A stretch of 43,936 bases of DNA from a virus, in the IMG/VR virus record IMGVR_UViG_3300003885_000032, positions 1 to 43,936 of that record. One strand, written 5' to 3'. The notes under the pieces are model-generated. The model was not told the DNA's origin. It ran no database searches and saw only the letters and a list, made by a program, of their open reading frames with translations. The number at the start of each line of letters is the position of its first letter. The first letter of the stretch is position 1. This document shows positions 24,269 to 32,232 of the stretch, in pieces. Position numbers and translations under genes: made by a program.

Positions 24269-25082
24269 TATTGTGGTGAGTTTATTCATCTGTATACATG
24301 TTGTAATGGGTGTGGATGGATGAATCTAGCCGTAGGGTTGGCAAAGTCAGGGGATAAGGTTGACAAAGTATCGTATGCGTACCCACGCACGTAGGTACGT
24401 TCTGATGCACAGGCTTGCCAAAACTGACACATCTCAGTACTCCGGTAATGCCGGACAACAGCCACGGCCACGTCAGCATCCGGCCAAATAACGGCGCTAA
24501 ACGCTGCTCACGGGCTAAAGCACAGAAATCGGTAGTCATGGGCAGATTTTGGCAAAAATGACAGCCAGCGGCATTTGAGCGTGTGATTGATCCAGTTTTG
24601 ACAGAGTGCTGATCATCCACCAGACACATCGATGAGTTCGTTAAGCCTTCGGCTACTCTCAAGCAATGATATTATTCACTGCGTTCATACAGGATCGCTA
24701 CCGCTCACCTTGGCGTTTAAATGCCTCGCTACGCTCAACATCACCAGCGGGTCTATACCGCAATGAGTGTGTAGTGGGTCAAGTGTGGCGTAAAGGATGG
24801 TGGTGTTAACAGGCCATGGTGCGTGTAGCAGTGACGTTGACATTGATCGATGGGTTTGATAGTTTTGTCTCACCCGGAATGAGCCTAGTCGGGAGTAGTA
24901 AAGGCGAAAAGATGTGCGCAGTGGACGAAGTAAGTATTAAGCGCAGCAGGAGACGGAGCAGTGGCGGTTTGAGAAAGGAATTTGTAGAGAAGGCTCCCAA
25001 ATAAGGGTTGTGTTCTTAGCCTTTTTGCTTCACGCGCAGGCGCGAAAAACGTTTCCCCTTCCAGTTTTTCAGAAATATTGAG

Positions 25083-25133
25083 TTATCCTCGTTATCCACA
25101 AGTTATCCACAAGTTATACACAGGTTATCCACA
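25083..25133 (+). promoter_or_regulatory. Phased DnaA-box array (probable ori)
   Basis: Four boxes follow one another every 11 bp: TTATCCACA at 25092-25100 and 25103-25111, TTATACACA at 25114-25122 and TTATCCACA at 25125-25133. An imperfect box, TTATCCTCG, lies at 25083-25091. These match the E. coli DnaA consensus TTATNCACA, and the spacing equals about one helical turn. This layout marks origins that recruit host DnaA. Confidence 0.85.
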
Positions 25134-25476
25134 GGTAAGTGGCACAATTTATCATTTCTTCAGACGGTCAAAAAATGATCGGATTCAACCGTTGCTTTAT
25201 ACACCGAATTCCGTGTTAATATCCACCATAACGCCTAATATTTTTATTGACATATTAATCAGATTACTTCACGACCTCTAACGTCAATGCCGACGTGCAT
25301 GAAACTTACCTAAATGCTAACGTCTGCGTTGACCGGGCCATTATTATCGATTAAAAATTCATCATATTAAATGAAAATATGAGATTTATAAGACAGATAG
25401 AGGGGTAACTTGAAGCGGTTTGTGAAGATCACAAAAGCATCAATTCAGCTTAAATAGGACGGTATTTTTCCTGTTT

Positions 25477-25689
25477 TTACTGATTATTCTCATTTTCTGA
25501 TTTATTGTTCATTTTTTCGAGAGGGAAATCCTCGGTGGTTTTTAATAGGAAATAGTGAATGTAAGCATTTACTGACAGCTTTTCTGAAATCTGTGGATAA
25601 CTTTTTTTACAAACGGCTAGGTGCAGTGGCCAATTAATTGAGTTATTTTCATTTATTTTTACGAGCATCGGTCTTTTTTTGATAATCAA
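25477..25689 (-). CDS. Small protein next to the origin (uncertain start)
   Basis: A 70-residue frame from a TTG: IIKKRPMLVKINENNSINWP, then LHLAVCKKSYPQISEKLSVN and AYIHYFLLKTTEDFPLEKMN. The later part reads like a real protein. However, the only good ribosome site (AAAGGTG) leads to an ATG at about 25700 in another frame, which stops after 16 codons. Dropping one A from the A7 run near 25674-25680 would fuse the two frames. So this may be a broken gene, a sequence error or a TTG-started gene. Function unknown. Confidence 0.35.
   Translation of the reverse strand: MIIKKRPMLVKINENNSINWPLHLAVCKKSYPQISEKLSVNAYIHYFLLKTTEDFPLEKMNNKSENENNQ
25592..25600 (-). promoter_or_regulatory. Additional consensus DnaA box
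   Basis: TGTGGATAA is a perfect reverse-strand TTATCCACA about 470 bp to the right of the array and faces it. It lies inside the small minus-strand frame 25477-25689. It may help looping of DnaA or titrate it. Confidence 0.6.
25658..25686 (+). promoter_or_regulatory. Sigma70-like promoter for primase-helicase operon
   Basis: TTTACG (25658-25663), 17-nt spacer, GATAAT (25681-25686). The -10 matches five of six consensus bases. It ends 47 bp before the ATG at 25734 and points at the primase. No other candidate is as good in this gap. Confidence 0.5.
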
Positions 25690-25733
25690 CCATACTCATT
25701 TGCACCTTTTGTTAAAAAGTGAGTGAGTATTGC

Positions 25734-26774
25734 ATGCAAAATTACGTAAAAACATTATTTAGTGACAGTGAATTGGTGGAATTGCGAGTCATGAATGCGC
25801 AATATGTGACCGCTGGCATCTATGACAACCCCGACCATTTGATGAACGCAGTGTCATACTTGAAGAAAACGGATCAATATTTGGGCATTTACACGACTTT
25901 AAATCGGCCTGATCCCCAATATTTCACGTTTAAAAACCAATTAAACCCCAAAACCCGCTCAGTAAAAGATCAAGATATCACCCACATTCGTCGTATTCCG
26001 TTTGATTTTGATCCGGTGCGTGACAAAGATACCAATGCCAATGCGCATCAAGTGAGCCTCGCTTTGCAATCATCGAGCTTATTATCACAATGGTTAACGC
26101 AACGCGGTTGGCCCAAACCGCTGACAGCCATGAGTGGCAATGGGGCACATTTACAGTACCGTTGTGCCCTCGAATCCACGCCAGCATTAGCCCAAGCCAT
26201 GACCAAAATCTATCAGTCGTTGGCGAAAATGTTCGAGAGTGATTTGGTGCATTTTGATCAAAAAGTCTGCAACCCCTCGCGCATCTTTCGCCTCTACGAC
26301 ACGATCAACCGCAAGTCACCCCATACTGAGACTACCCCCCAACGCCAAGCCATTTGCCACCTACCCCAACCGTTTTTACCTGTCACTGAAGCCCAACTCT
26401 TAGACTTAGCCGACTACCTCGACCTCACGGAACCCACCGTATTGCACTTGCCCCATGCCCCACAGTTGAGGCAGAAAGGCGATTGGACAAACCAGAAAGG
26501 CGATTATCGTACTTTGGATATTGTGTCGATGTTGACCGACATGGGTTTGTATAAACGCTCGATGGGCCAAGGCAAGCATGCCGTTTATTGTCCGTGGGGA
26601 ACGGATCATTCTACAACACAGAAAAAAGCCACGACTGACACGATCATTTGGGAGAAAAGTGGCGATGCTTGGCCACAATTTCATTGCAGTCACAACAGTT
26701 GTCAAAGTCGTAATATCGTGTCGCTGATTCAACAGGTGGGTACGATTGAGGTGGTGAGCTATTGCCAATCGTGA
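25734..26774 (+). CDS. DNA primase, archaeo-eukaryotic type, with C-terminal zinc motif
   Basis: A 346-residue protein from the ATG at 25734 (an in-frame GTG at 25719 has no ribosome site). It shows the three AEP signatures: IPFDFDP at about 89-94 (metal-binding D-x-D), AMSGNGAHLQYR at about 132-143 (S-x-H-like nucleotide motif) and KVCNPSRIFRLYDTIN at about 177-192. The C-terminal part has Cys/His clusters (YCPWGTDH, then FHCSHNSCQS) expected to bind zinc. It would make primers for replication at the nearby origin. It overlaps the helicase gene by 13 bp. Confidence 0.8.
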   Translation: MQNYVKTLFSDSELVELRVMNAQYVTAGIYDNPDHLMNAVSYLKKTDQYLGIYTTLNRPDPQYFTFKNQLNPKTRSVKDQDITHIRRIPFDFDPVRDKDTNANAHQVSLALQSSSLLSQWLTQRGWPKPLTAMSGNGAHLQYRCALESTPALAQAMTKIYQSLAKMFESDLVHFDQKVCNPSRIFRLYDTINRKSPHTETTPQRQAICHLPQPFLPVTEAQLLDLADYLDLTEPTVLHLPHAPQLRQKGDWTNQKGDYRTLDIVSMLTDMGLYKRSMGQGKHAVYCPWGTDHSTTQKKATTDTIIWEKSGDAWPQFHCSHNSCQSRNIVSLIQQVGTIEVVSYCQS

Positions 26775-28240
26775 GGCCGGTACTACATGATTATCAGCAA
26801 AAAGCCGTCACGGAAGTGAGTACTGCCATCGCCGAGGGTTATATCAATGTGGGGCTTAAAATGCCCTGTGGCAGCGGTAAAACTTGGGTAGGTTGTGAGT
26901 TGATTCGTCATCAATTGCGCCATGACCATCGTTGTTTGTTTGTCGTAGATCGTACCGAGTTGGTCGAGCAAACATCCGCAAAGTTGACGCAGTTTGGGAT
27001 TGATCACAGCCTAATCACGGCGGGGTGGACGGGATTTAATCGGCATTCGAGGGTGTGGGTGGCTTCGGTGCAGACCTTGGCTAAGCGTGAAATTCCTGAT
27101 ATCGATTTTGCGATCATTGACGAATTCCACACGGTTTACCAAACCAATTATCGTTTACTGCAAGCTAAAGATGTGATTTGCGTGGGCTTGAGTGCGACAC
27201 CGTTTAGTGCGGGATTAGGTAACGACTGGCAGAAGCTGGTGGTGGGACCGAGTGTTCAACAGCTAATTGATCGCGGTTTTTTAGTGCCATCCGAAGTTTA
27301 TCATCCGTTCATCATCGATGTAGCCTCGGTGGATATTAACGCCGGGGAGTTTAACCAGACGCAGTTAGGGCAGTGTGTGAATCAGCCGCAAATTGTCGCG
27401 GATGTGGTGAAGACATGGTGGCGACTGGGTGAGAACCGGCAAACGATCTGCTTTGCGGTCAATACCGATCATGCGAAAGAGTTAGCTCAATCATTTCGGG
27501 ATAATATGATTTTTGCGGCGTCAATCGACTACTATACGGATAAAAAAGAACGTAAAGAAATATTAGAGAGTTTTGATAATGGATTGGTGCGTGTGATTGT
27601 CAACGTTGACCTCGTGACGAAGGGCTATGATTCGCCGGTCGCCTCTTGCTTGATCGATGCCGCACCCACCTTGTCCTTGTCCCGATTTCATCAGCGCCAC
27701 GGTCGAGTGCAACGATTATATGAGGGCAAGACTAAAGCATTGGTGTTAGATCACGCGGGTAATTGCCAGCTACGCCACGGCTTGCCCAATGACTCGACGC
27801 CGGATACATTGAGTACGAGCAATCGCTCAATGAGTAACAAGCTCACAGAATCAAAAGTGAGAGTGTGTCCAAATTGTAATGTCGCAAAACAAAGGCATGT
27901 GGGTAGAACGTGTGAAATTTGCGGGTACGAAGTACAGGATAGAATCGTCGACAGTCAAGTGCTAACGACGGAAGGGATTTTACTAAAAGCGGAAGCGGAT
28001 AAGGTATTTAAAAAAGAGGTGGAACGTCGGCAATGGTTTAGCATGTTCCTGTGGTGGGCAGACTACAAGCACTACAAACGCGGCTGGGCATCACACACGT
28101 ACAAGCATAAGTTTGGTGAGTACCCCCCGATGGATTTTTTTAACGAATGCCAACCCACTCAGCCCGATAAAAAAGTATCAAATTATCTGCACTATCGGGT
28201 TAAAAATCGGAAGAAGAAAACAGATAAAACCGTGGCGTAA
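26762..28240 (+). CDS. SF2 DEAD/DEAH-type DNA helicase with zinc ribbon
   Basis: A 492-residue protein with Walker A MPCGSGKT at 34-41, DEFH at 120-123, SATPF at 144-148 and motif VI QRHGRVQR at 311-318, the pattern of UvsW/SSL2-type helicases. After the second RecA domain, CPNC (369-372) and CEIC (384-387) form a zinc ribbon, followed by a basic tail (KNRKKKTDKTVA). The TTG start at 26762 is chosen because GAGGTG lies 8-10 nt upstream; a GTG at 26771 overlaps the primase stop and is an alternative. It likely unwinds DNA for the primase. Confidence 0.8.
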   Translation: MPIVRPVLHDYQQKAVTEVSTAIAEGYINVGLKMPCGSGKTWVGCELIRHQLRHDHRCLFVVDRTELVEQTSAKLTQFGIDHSLITAGWTGFNRHSRVWVASVQTLAKREIPDIDFAIIDEFHTVYQTNYRLLQAKDVICVGLSATPFSAGLGNDWQKLVVGPSVQQLIDRGFLVPSEVYHPFIIDVASVDINAGEFNQTQLGQCVNQPQIVADVVKTWWRLGENRQTICFAVNTDHAKELAQSFRDNMIFAASIDYYTDKKERKEILESFDNGLVRVIVNVDLVTKGYDSPVASCLIDAAPTLSLSRFHQRHGRVQRLYEGKTKALVLDHAGNCQLRHGLPNDSTPDTLSTSNRSMSNKLTESKVRVCPNCNVAKQRHVGRTCEICGYEVQDRIVDSQVLTTEGILLKAEADKVFKKEVERRQWFSMFLWWADYKHYKRGWASHTYKHKFGEYPPMDFFNECQPTQPDKKVSNYLHYRVKNRKKKTDKTVA

Positions 28241-28437
28241 TAAAGGAATAAATCCCTAGCGTCATCAAGAAAGGTGCTTGTCTTTCCAAGCGGTCATCTA
28301 TTGACCTCACCAGTATTTCATCAGACTGTCGTTCGTCAACGGTCGACTGAAGTTCCCTAATTATTAGGTCACCTGTTCACTCGCAATAGATCGGATCAAT
28401 GCTAGAGTATGAATAAGTATAGGCTATTCCTTGTACT
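28241..28437. other. Convergent intergenic spacer with small palindromes
   Basis: About 200 bp between the helicase stop and the stop of the minus-strand RCYLP gene. It contains short palindromes: GAAAG/CTTTC near 28270-28290, CCTAATTATTAGG near 28356-28368, and AAGTA/TACTT near 28415-28438. They could act as terminators for either strand, but no strong T-run is present. No gene is seen. Confidence 0.4.
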
Positions 28438-29241
28438 TTAGTAACCATTTAACTCAGCGGTTAATTCATCTATCAAGGTTTGTTTGCGTTCAGCAATTGT
28501 TTTCCTAACGGGTTTAATGGGAGTATGCAACGGATTATGTGGCACAGGCTGATGCACGGCTGATGGTATTAAATAATGTGGCAGCGTTTTTGGTTTAGGC
28601 TTAGGTACAGGTACAACCGCCACCAGTTTTTTCTTGCTGGGCATTACCGCCGCGAGTCGTTCCATTGATCCTTGATCAAAACCGGGTTTGCCACTGTGTT
28701 TAAGGAAAAAAGTTTCTTCAGATAGTTTTAAGCTCACCGTTAGATCAAGATCTATTTTTACGAAAAATGGTGAGGTAGCATGAGTACCCCACGTCATCAA
28801 GTAGGTGCGTAGCAGTGGATTAAATTTCATTTGGCTGGGATCTGATGCCGGTTGACCTAGCAGCAAGGCTAATTGTTGTAGCAATTCAATGGCACACTGA
28901 ATGAGTACCGCTGATTGATGCGCGTACTGTTTAATGTGTTGTTGCAGTTTTAGATTCGTTCGACGATTAATCACGCAATTATCAACAATGGCTTGAGCGT
29001 TGACGGGCAAGTAACAACGCAATTGTAATTCACGTACCGTCTCTTTAACCGCTTCAGCATACTTAATACAGCCCGTGTAGTACCAGACTTTACCATTGAG
29101 CATGACCTGATAGCCACGCCATTTTTTGTTGGTACTCTCAACTAGAGTAAGTCCAAATCGCTCAAGCGTTGAGGTAGTGTTGTACTTAAATGTACCCATT
29201 CTAGTGACTTGATCATTGTATCTGAACGCGGGTAAACTCAT
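28438..29241 (-). CDS. RCYLP-family protein A, unknown function
   Basis: A 267-residue protein, one of three paralogs in a row. Shared features are a first strand-turn segment (LERFGLTLV), W53YYTGC58, then an A-rich helix leading to RELQLRCYLP (70-79) and a helical segment ending IELLQQLALLL. A C-terminal beta part (TYLMTWG, FVKIDLDLTVSL) also aligns with the paralogs. It alone has a basic, Pro-rich tail (PKPKPKTLPHYLIP) after residue 200. ATGA couples it to the upstream paralog. No known domain is recognised. It could be a host-takeover or anti-defence protein, but that is speculation. Confidence 0.65.
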   Translation of the reverse strand: MSLPAFRYNDQVTRMGTFKYNTTSTLERFGLTLVESTNKKWRGYQVMLNGKVWYYTGCIKYAEAVKETVRELQLRCYLPVNAQAIVDNCVINRRTNLKLQQHIKQYAHQSAVLIQCAIELLQQLALLLGQPASDPSQMKFNPLLRTYLMTWGTHATSPFFVKIDLDLTVSLKLSEETFFLKHSGKPGFDQGSMERLAAVMPSKKKLVAVVPVPKPKPKTLPHYLIPSAVHQPVPHNPLHTPIKPVRKTIAERKQTLIDELTAELNGY

Positions 29242-29807
29242 TTTAGTCGTTCCAAAATATCTTCAAGACCATCATAATCATTGATGATTTTCGTCTTGTC
29301 TTGATAGTGTGCGGTGATGACATCATCGTCATGGATGCGCAACATAATACGAGTCCAAAACAGCGAGTAGGTGGACTGATGCTTGTCAAAAATGGTGAGT
29401 TTAGGGGACTGAATCGTGTCACAAGCCACAAAAATGAGTCGATTAAATAACGCATAGGCTTTTTGGATATGTACCGCTGTTAATGCACCATACCGAGTAA
29501 TGTCACTCTGCAATAGTTTGACGGTATCAATAGATAAAATTAACTCAGCGTAAATTTCGTTAACCGGCAGCGGCAAATAGCAACGTAATTGCAATTCACG
29601 CATGGTTTCCGTGAGCGCTTCTTCACGGTCGGTGCAGTTAGTCGTGTACCAAACTTGATTTTGATGCATAACGACATAAGTTGCATCAATCCAAATCAGA
29701 TTGAGATTGAACGATTTTAAAATATTTAATTGAGTACGAGAGACGGAAAAAGAAGATTGATCTGTAACTAAATCCCCAACACGGTCTCCCACTGTGACGT
29801 TTTTCAT
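29238..29807 (-). CDS. RCYLP-family protein B, unknown function
   Basis: A 189-residue protein with the same core as its neighbours: ILKSFNLNLIWID, W53YTTNC58, then RELQLRCYLP at exactly the same residues (70-79) as protein A, a helix (ALTAVHIQKAYALFNRL) and a C-terminal beta segment (TYSLFWTRIMLRIHDDD) ending GLEDILERLK. It has no tail and so may be the minimal form. No strong ribosome site is visible before the ATG. A sigma70-like promoter lies 37 bp upstream (29844-29873). Function unknown. Confidence 0.65.
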   Translation of the reverse strand: MKNVTVGDRVGDLVTDQSSFSVSRTQLNILKSFNLNLIWIDATYVVMHQNQVWYTTNCTDREEALTETMRELQLRCYLPLPVNEIYAELILSIDTVKLLQSDITRYGALTAVHIQKAYALFNRLIFVACDTIQSPKLTIFDKHQSTYSLFWTRIMLRIHDDDVITAHYQDKTKIINDYDGLEDILERLK

Positions 29808-29843
29808 GGGACAAAACCATTTTTATTTGTTTAAGATGAGGTT

Positions 29844-29873
29844 AAGATAACAGATCATGGATACAAGTGTCAA
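29844..29873 (-). promoter_or_regulatory. Leftward promoter of the RCYLP A-B pair
   Basis: On the minus strand: TTGACA (29868-29873) within TGTATTGACAC, 18-nt spacer, TATCTT (29844-29849). Another ATATTGACAC copy lies upstream at 29888-29897. The same 11-mer precedes two other promoters of this window. Confidence 0.5.
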
Positions 29874-29911
29874 TACAATGACAAATATGTGTCAATATTA
29901 CGGTGATAATA

Positions 29912-29947
29912 TTAATCAACTTATCTTGATAAAAATAAGTTGATTAA
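29912..29947. repeat. 12-bp perfect inverted repeat upstream of RCYLP promoter
   Basis: TTAATCAACTTA (29912-29923) and TAAGTTGATTAA (29936-29947) flank a 12-nt loop that itself carries TTATC/GATAA. It follows the stop of the upstream paralog and precedes the promoter. No T-run follows on the minus strand, so an operator is as likely as a terminator. Confidence 0.5.
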
Positions 29948-29973
29948 GAGAATGGCTGGTGTTGATAAGATAA

Positions 29974-31002
29974 TTAACTACTTGCGACGTTCAGCACTGT
30001 ACTTTGATTTTCCGCCAAGGCTTGCGCTACTTGACTCAATCCACTGTACAAGCTGATGCTTTGCCAATCGCCGTCTTTTTGATAAAGCAATGTGCCGTCA
30101 AGATCGATTAATATTTCAACATCTTGCCATTTTATCTTGTACGTCATGACATTTTTGTTGATCTCGATCAAGGACGGTGGCGGCAAGGGAGTATCAAGCA
30201 AGGGATCAAGTCGGTTAAATACGTCATAAATTCGTTCAATCGCTTTGGCCGTGGTAGCGCCATGCTCATTGATTTGTTGTTGCAAGTACTCGTGTGTTAA
30301 CCAGTCGACATGGGTATATTCGACAATCTCATCGTATGACGTGGGCAAGTAGCAACGCTCTTTTAAGCAGTTAATGACCGCATCCAGTGCATCGTCGTAG
30401 TCCGCACAACCTGTTTTTACCCACCACTTAGTGCCATCCGGTACGCCATAAGTTTCGTCAAAAATAGGATCGACAATATCCAGTTCAAAACCAAAATCGG
30501 CCAAAATTGATGCTTTTTCCTCAGTTGAGTAATATTTTGGATCGTTTGATGCCGGTTTAGGTGTAACGGTAGCCATGGTTGCAGATAGAGGTTGAGGGAT
30601 GGTGGGACCAACACGCGGGACATGATCAAGCATGACCGCTGGGATTGGGACGTGTTGCCCACCGTGTTTTATTTTAGCACAATTTTCCATGGCTGCTTGA
30701 TATCGGTGGATGACTGAGATTAAAGGGGCTAGATCATACGGTTGGGGTAACCAGTGGGCTAACCAAACTTGACAATGACTAGCATCGTCACAGGTTGAAT
30801 TAAAGTAGCTAGCTAAAAAACCGTGGCAACTCACGTTGATGATGAGTGAGTGGTGGTGGACTTGCCACATTAGCAATCGTGATTGATCCGTCTTTTTGAT
30901 TTGATCAGTCATTGGTAGTGCAACGCAATGGCTAACAGCGTCAATGATAAACTGTACGTTTTCGTTAATCGCTTTTTGTACGGTGTTGGTCTGATTTTGC
31001 AT
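29974..31002 (-). CDS. RCYLP-family protein C with N-terminal extension
   Basis: A 342-residue protein. Residues about 160-342 align with proteins A and B: ILADFGFELDIVD, W194VKTGC199, AVINCLKERCYLP (208-220), ATTAKAIERIYDVFNRLDPL and TYKIKWQDVEILIDLDG. Residues 1-145 are a separate, His/Trp-rich region (LLMWQVHHHSLIINVSCHGF) not found in A or B. GGAG lies 10 nt before the ATG. The domain may bind a ligand through Cys and Trp. No known family is recognised. Confidence 0.65.
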   Translation of the reverse strand: MQNQTNTVQKAINENVQFIIDAVSHCVALPMTDQIKKTDQSRLLMWQVHHHSLIINVSCHGFLASYFNSTCDDASHCQVWLAHWLPQPYDLAPLISVIHRYQAAMENCAKIKHGGQHVPIPAVMLDHVPRVGPTIPQPLSATMATVTPKPASNDPKYYSTEEKASILADFGFELDIVDPIFDETYGVPDGTKWWVKTGCADYDDALDAVINCLKERCYLPTSYDEIVEYTHVDWLTHEYLQQQINEHGATTAKAIERIYDVFNRLDPLLDTPLPPPSLIEINKNVMTYKIKWQDVEILIDLDGTLLYQKDGDWQSISLYSGLSQVAQALAENQSTVLNVASS

Positions 31003-31025
31003 ATCAATTTTACTCCGGTAGTGGT

Positions 31026-31220
31026 TTAAGATTCGTTTTCAAAAAGTTCAGTAAGCGCTTGTTCAATGATTTCAGCTTGTGAACGCTCATCATCTTTTAT
31101 TAACTCAATAAGATGAGGTGGCAAGCGTATGCTAATCATTTTCTTGCGTACGCTAGATGATAAACGTCTAGCGCCTCTTTTTTGTGGAACGGGTACTTCA
31201 TTTCCAAAGAGAATTCTCAT
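31026..31220 (-). CDS. Ribbon-helix-helix DNA-binding protein
   Basis: A 64-residue protein. After a basic N-terminal tail (KRGARRLSSSVRKK) comes MISIRLPPHLIELIK (28-42), the strand and first helix of a ribbon-helix-helix fold, then ERSQAEIIEQALTELFEN, the second helix. Proteins of this kind dimerise and bind palindromic operators with the beta strand. The TTGAT-ATCAA palindromes or TGTATTGACAC sites in this window are candidate targets, but nothing proves it. It is encoded just upstream of RCYLP protein C. Confidence 0.75.
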   Translation of the reverse strand: MRILFGNEVPVPQKRGARRLSSSVRKKMISIRLPPHLIELIKDDERSQAEIIEQALTELFENES

Positions 31221-31233
31221 TGTGGTAAAGCCT

Positions 31234-31530
31234 TTAAAATTGGTGATATATCCATAAAATCAGTAGAAAAACGATAGGAGTCACTAAAATAATTAATGAG
31301 ATCACGCCGACAGCAATGCCGAATGTATCAGTATCCATAGGCTGATGCGTGGGCTTCGTTCTCTTGTTCAAATTGTCTCTTCTTTCCCTTTCAACCTGAC
31401 CGTAGTATTCAACCCTTTTCTGTCTGGCTACGTCTGCTAGTTTTCTATCCTCCTTGTTAATGAATAATCGGTAACTGCCCTCGCTATCAAAATATTTTTC
31501 TCTATCGAAGTGTTCAGCGGATTTATCCAT
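31234..31530 (-). CDS. Small C-terminally anchored membrane protein
   Basis: A 98-residue protein with a charged N-terminal part (residues 1-60, many Arg, Lys, Asp and Glu, e.g. QVERERRDNLNKRTKP) and one hydrophobic helix at about 70-95 (FGIAVGVISLIILVTPIVFL). AGGAG lies 8 nt upstream. It is probably a tail-anchored inner-membrane protein. It is next to a second small membrane gene. A role in superinfection exclusion or lysis control is possible but unsupported. Confidence 0.6.
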   Translation of the reverse strand: MDKSAEHFDREKYFDSEGSYRLFINKEDRKLADVARQKRVEYYGQVERERRDNLNKRTKPTHQPMDTDTFGIAVGVISLIILVTPIVFLLILWIYHQF

Positions 31531-31653
31531 TTAAATAACTCCTATATACGTGGCTAAAGTGATGGATGATACAAGGACAATGAACCCCATGCCCACTGCC
31601 CAAATAATTTGATTGATAAGTTTACCGATGAGTTTTACTGTTGATTTAATCAT
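31531..31653 (-). CDS. Tiny single-pass membrane protein (40 aa)
   Basis: A 40-residue frame, MIKSTVKLIGKLINQIIWAV, then GMGFIVLVSSITLATYIGVI. An amphipathic basic start is followed by a hydrophobic helix (about 14-40). Its stop abuts the start of the neighbouring membrane gene, whose ribosome site AGGAG lies inside it, so the two are translationally linked. AATAGGC lies about 8 nt before the ATG. Function unknown; a holin or toxin-like peptide is conceivable. Confidence 0.5.
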   Translation of the reverse strand: MIKSTVKLIGKLINQIIWAVGMGFIVLVSSITLATYIGVI

Positions 31654-31662
31654 GATTAATGC

Positions 31663-32022
31663 CTATTCGTTGCTGGCGGTACAATCACCGAAGCAATAAG
31701 TTTCGCACCGATGGCAATAGCCGTTATCAAATTGACGCGCTGTCGTGGGTTTTGTTTTTATCCTTGATTGTCTGTATTGATCCATTGCGTCATCAAAAAT
31801 TCTAGCTTGATCAGCATCAAGTGCGATAAATAATTCATCCGCGTTAATGTAGTATCCACCATTTTTCGGCCAGTTTTTATGTTCAGTGTGGGCTTTTGTT
31901 GCCAGAATAGCCCGGTGGGATCTTAGCTTAGCTTCAATTTTTTTGTCGACAATGCAAACCACTGAGCGCTGAAAATCAATGGTGGCGTTAAGTCCTAATG
32001 CAGTGATGATAGATATTTTCAT
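31663..32022 (-). CDS. Small protein with C-terminal Cys/His cluster
   Basis: A 119-residue protein. The first strand-rich part (MKISIITALGLNATIDFQRS) is followed by a helical region and a C-terminal cluster, YCHRCETYCFGDC, that could bind zinc. Its ATG overlaps the upstream stop by four bases. No family is recognised. Confidence 0.55.
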   Translation of the reverse strand: MKISIITALGLNATIDFQRSVVCIVDKKIEAKLRSHRAILATKAHTEHKNWPKNGGYYINADELFIALDADQARIFDDAMDQYRQSRIKTKPTTARQFDNGYCHRCETYCFGDCTASNE

Positions 32023-32222
32023 GATTTTTTAGTCCACTTAAATGTTTGCGTTTTTATGTCATACAGTGCCACGATTTTATTGTCGCTGTCGTAACAGATA
32101 ACGGGCAATTCATCACCGTAACTGCGATGGGTAGCCAGCTTCAGCGTGCCAAAGTGCGACTCGGCAAACGTGTGTGGATTGAGTGCAACATACGATTGGA
32201 TTTTGTCTATTAGTGTGTGCAT
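32019..32222 (-). CDS. Small protein, unknown function
   Basis: A 67-residue protein starting at the ATG at 32220-32222 (MHTLIDKIQSYVALNP); a start 24 bp earlier would overlap the upstream membrane gene. TAGGC lies 9 nt upstream. The end LPVICYDSDNKIVALYDIKT suggests two or three beta strands. No motif points to a function. Confidence 0.5.
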   Translation of the reverse strand: MHTLIDKIQSYVALNPHTFAESHFGTLKLATHRSYGDELPVICYDSDNKIVALYDIKTQTFKWTKKS

Positions 32223-32232
32223 TATCTTGTGC

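Larger units (their letters stand above)
24176..25476. other. Gene-poor region with probable replication origin
   Basis: About 1.3 kb between the divergent early operons. The left half (24280-25000) is moderately GC-rich and holds only short frames without ribosome sites. It carries three TGTCA-(N)TTTTG-like or reverse motifs (about 24414-24430, 24546-24562 and 24589-24602) that might be iterons or remnants of a decayed gene. The right half has the DnaA-box array (25083-25133) and an AT-rich tract (about 25230-25260 and 25340-25390) suitable for strand opening. No convincing gene is seen. Confidence 0.6.

Noticed and set aside
24282-24662. A 126-residue minus-strand frame beside the origin
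   Set aside because: No ribosome site, no recognisable pattern, and an overlapping frame looks equally protein-like; kept only as a possible decayed gene.
25674-25680. Slippery heptamer A-AAA-AAG (minus strand) suggesting -1 frameshifting
   Set aside because: A -1 shift there meets a stop after four codons; only a +1 shift or base error would extend the protein.
29974-31002. RCYLP proteins as zinc-binding proteins
   Set aside because: Only two cysteines are shared by the core (in W..GC and RCYLP), too few for a standard zinc site without other ligands.
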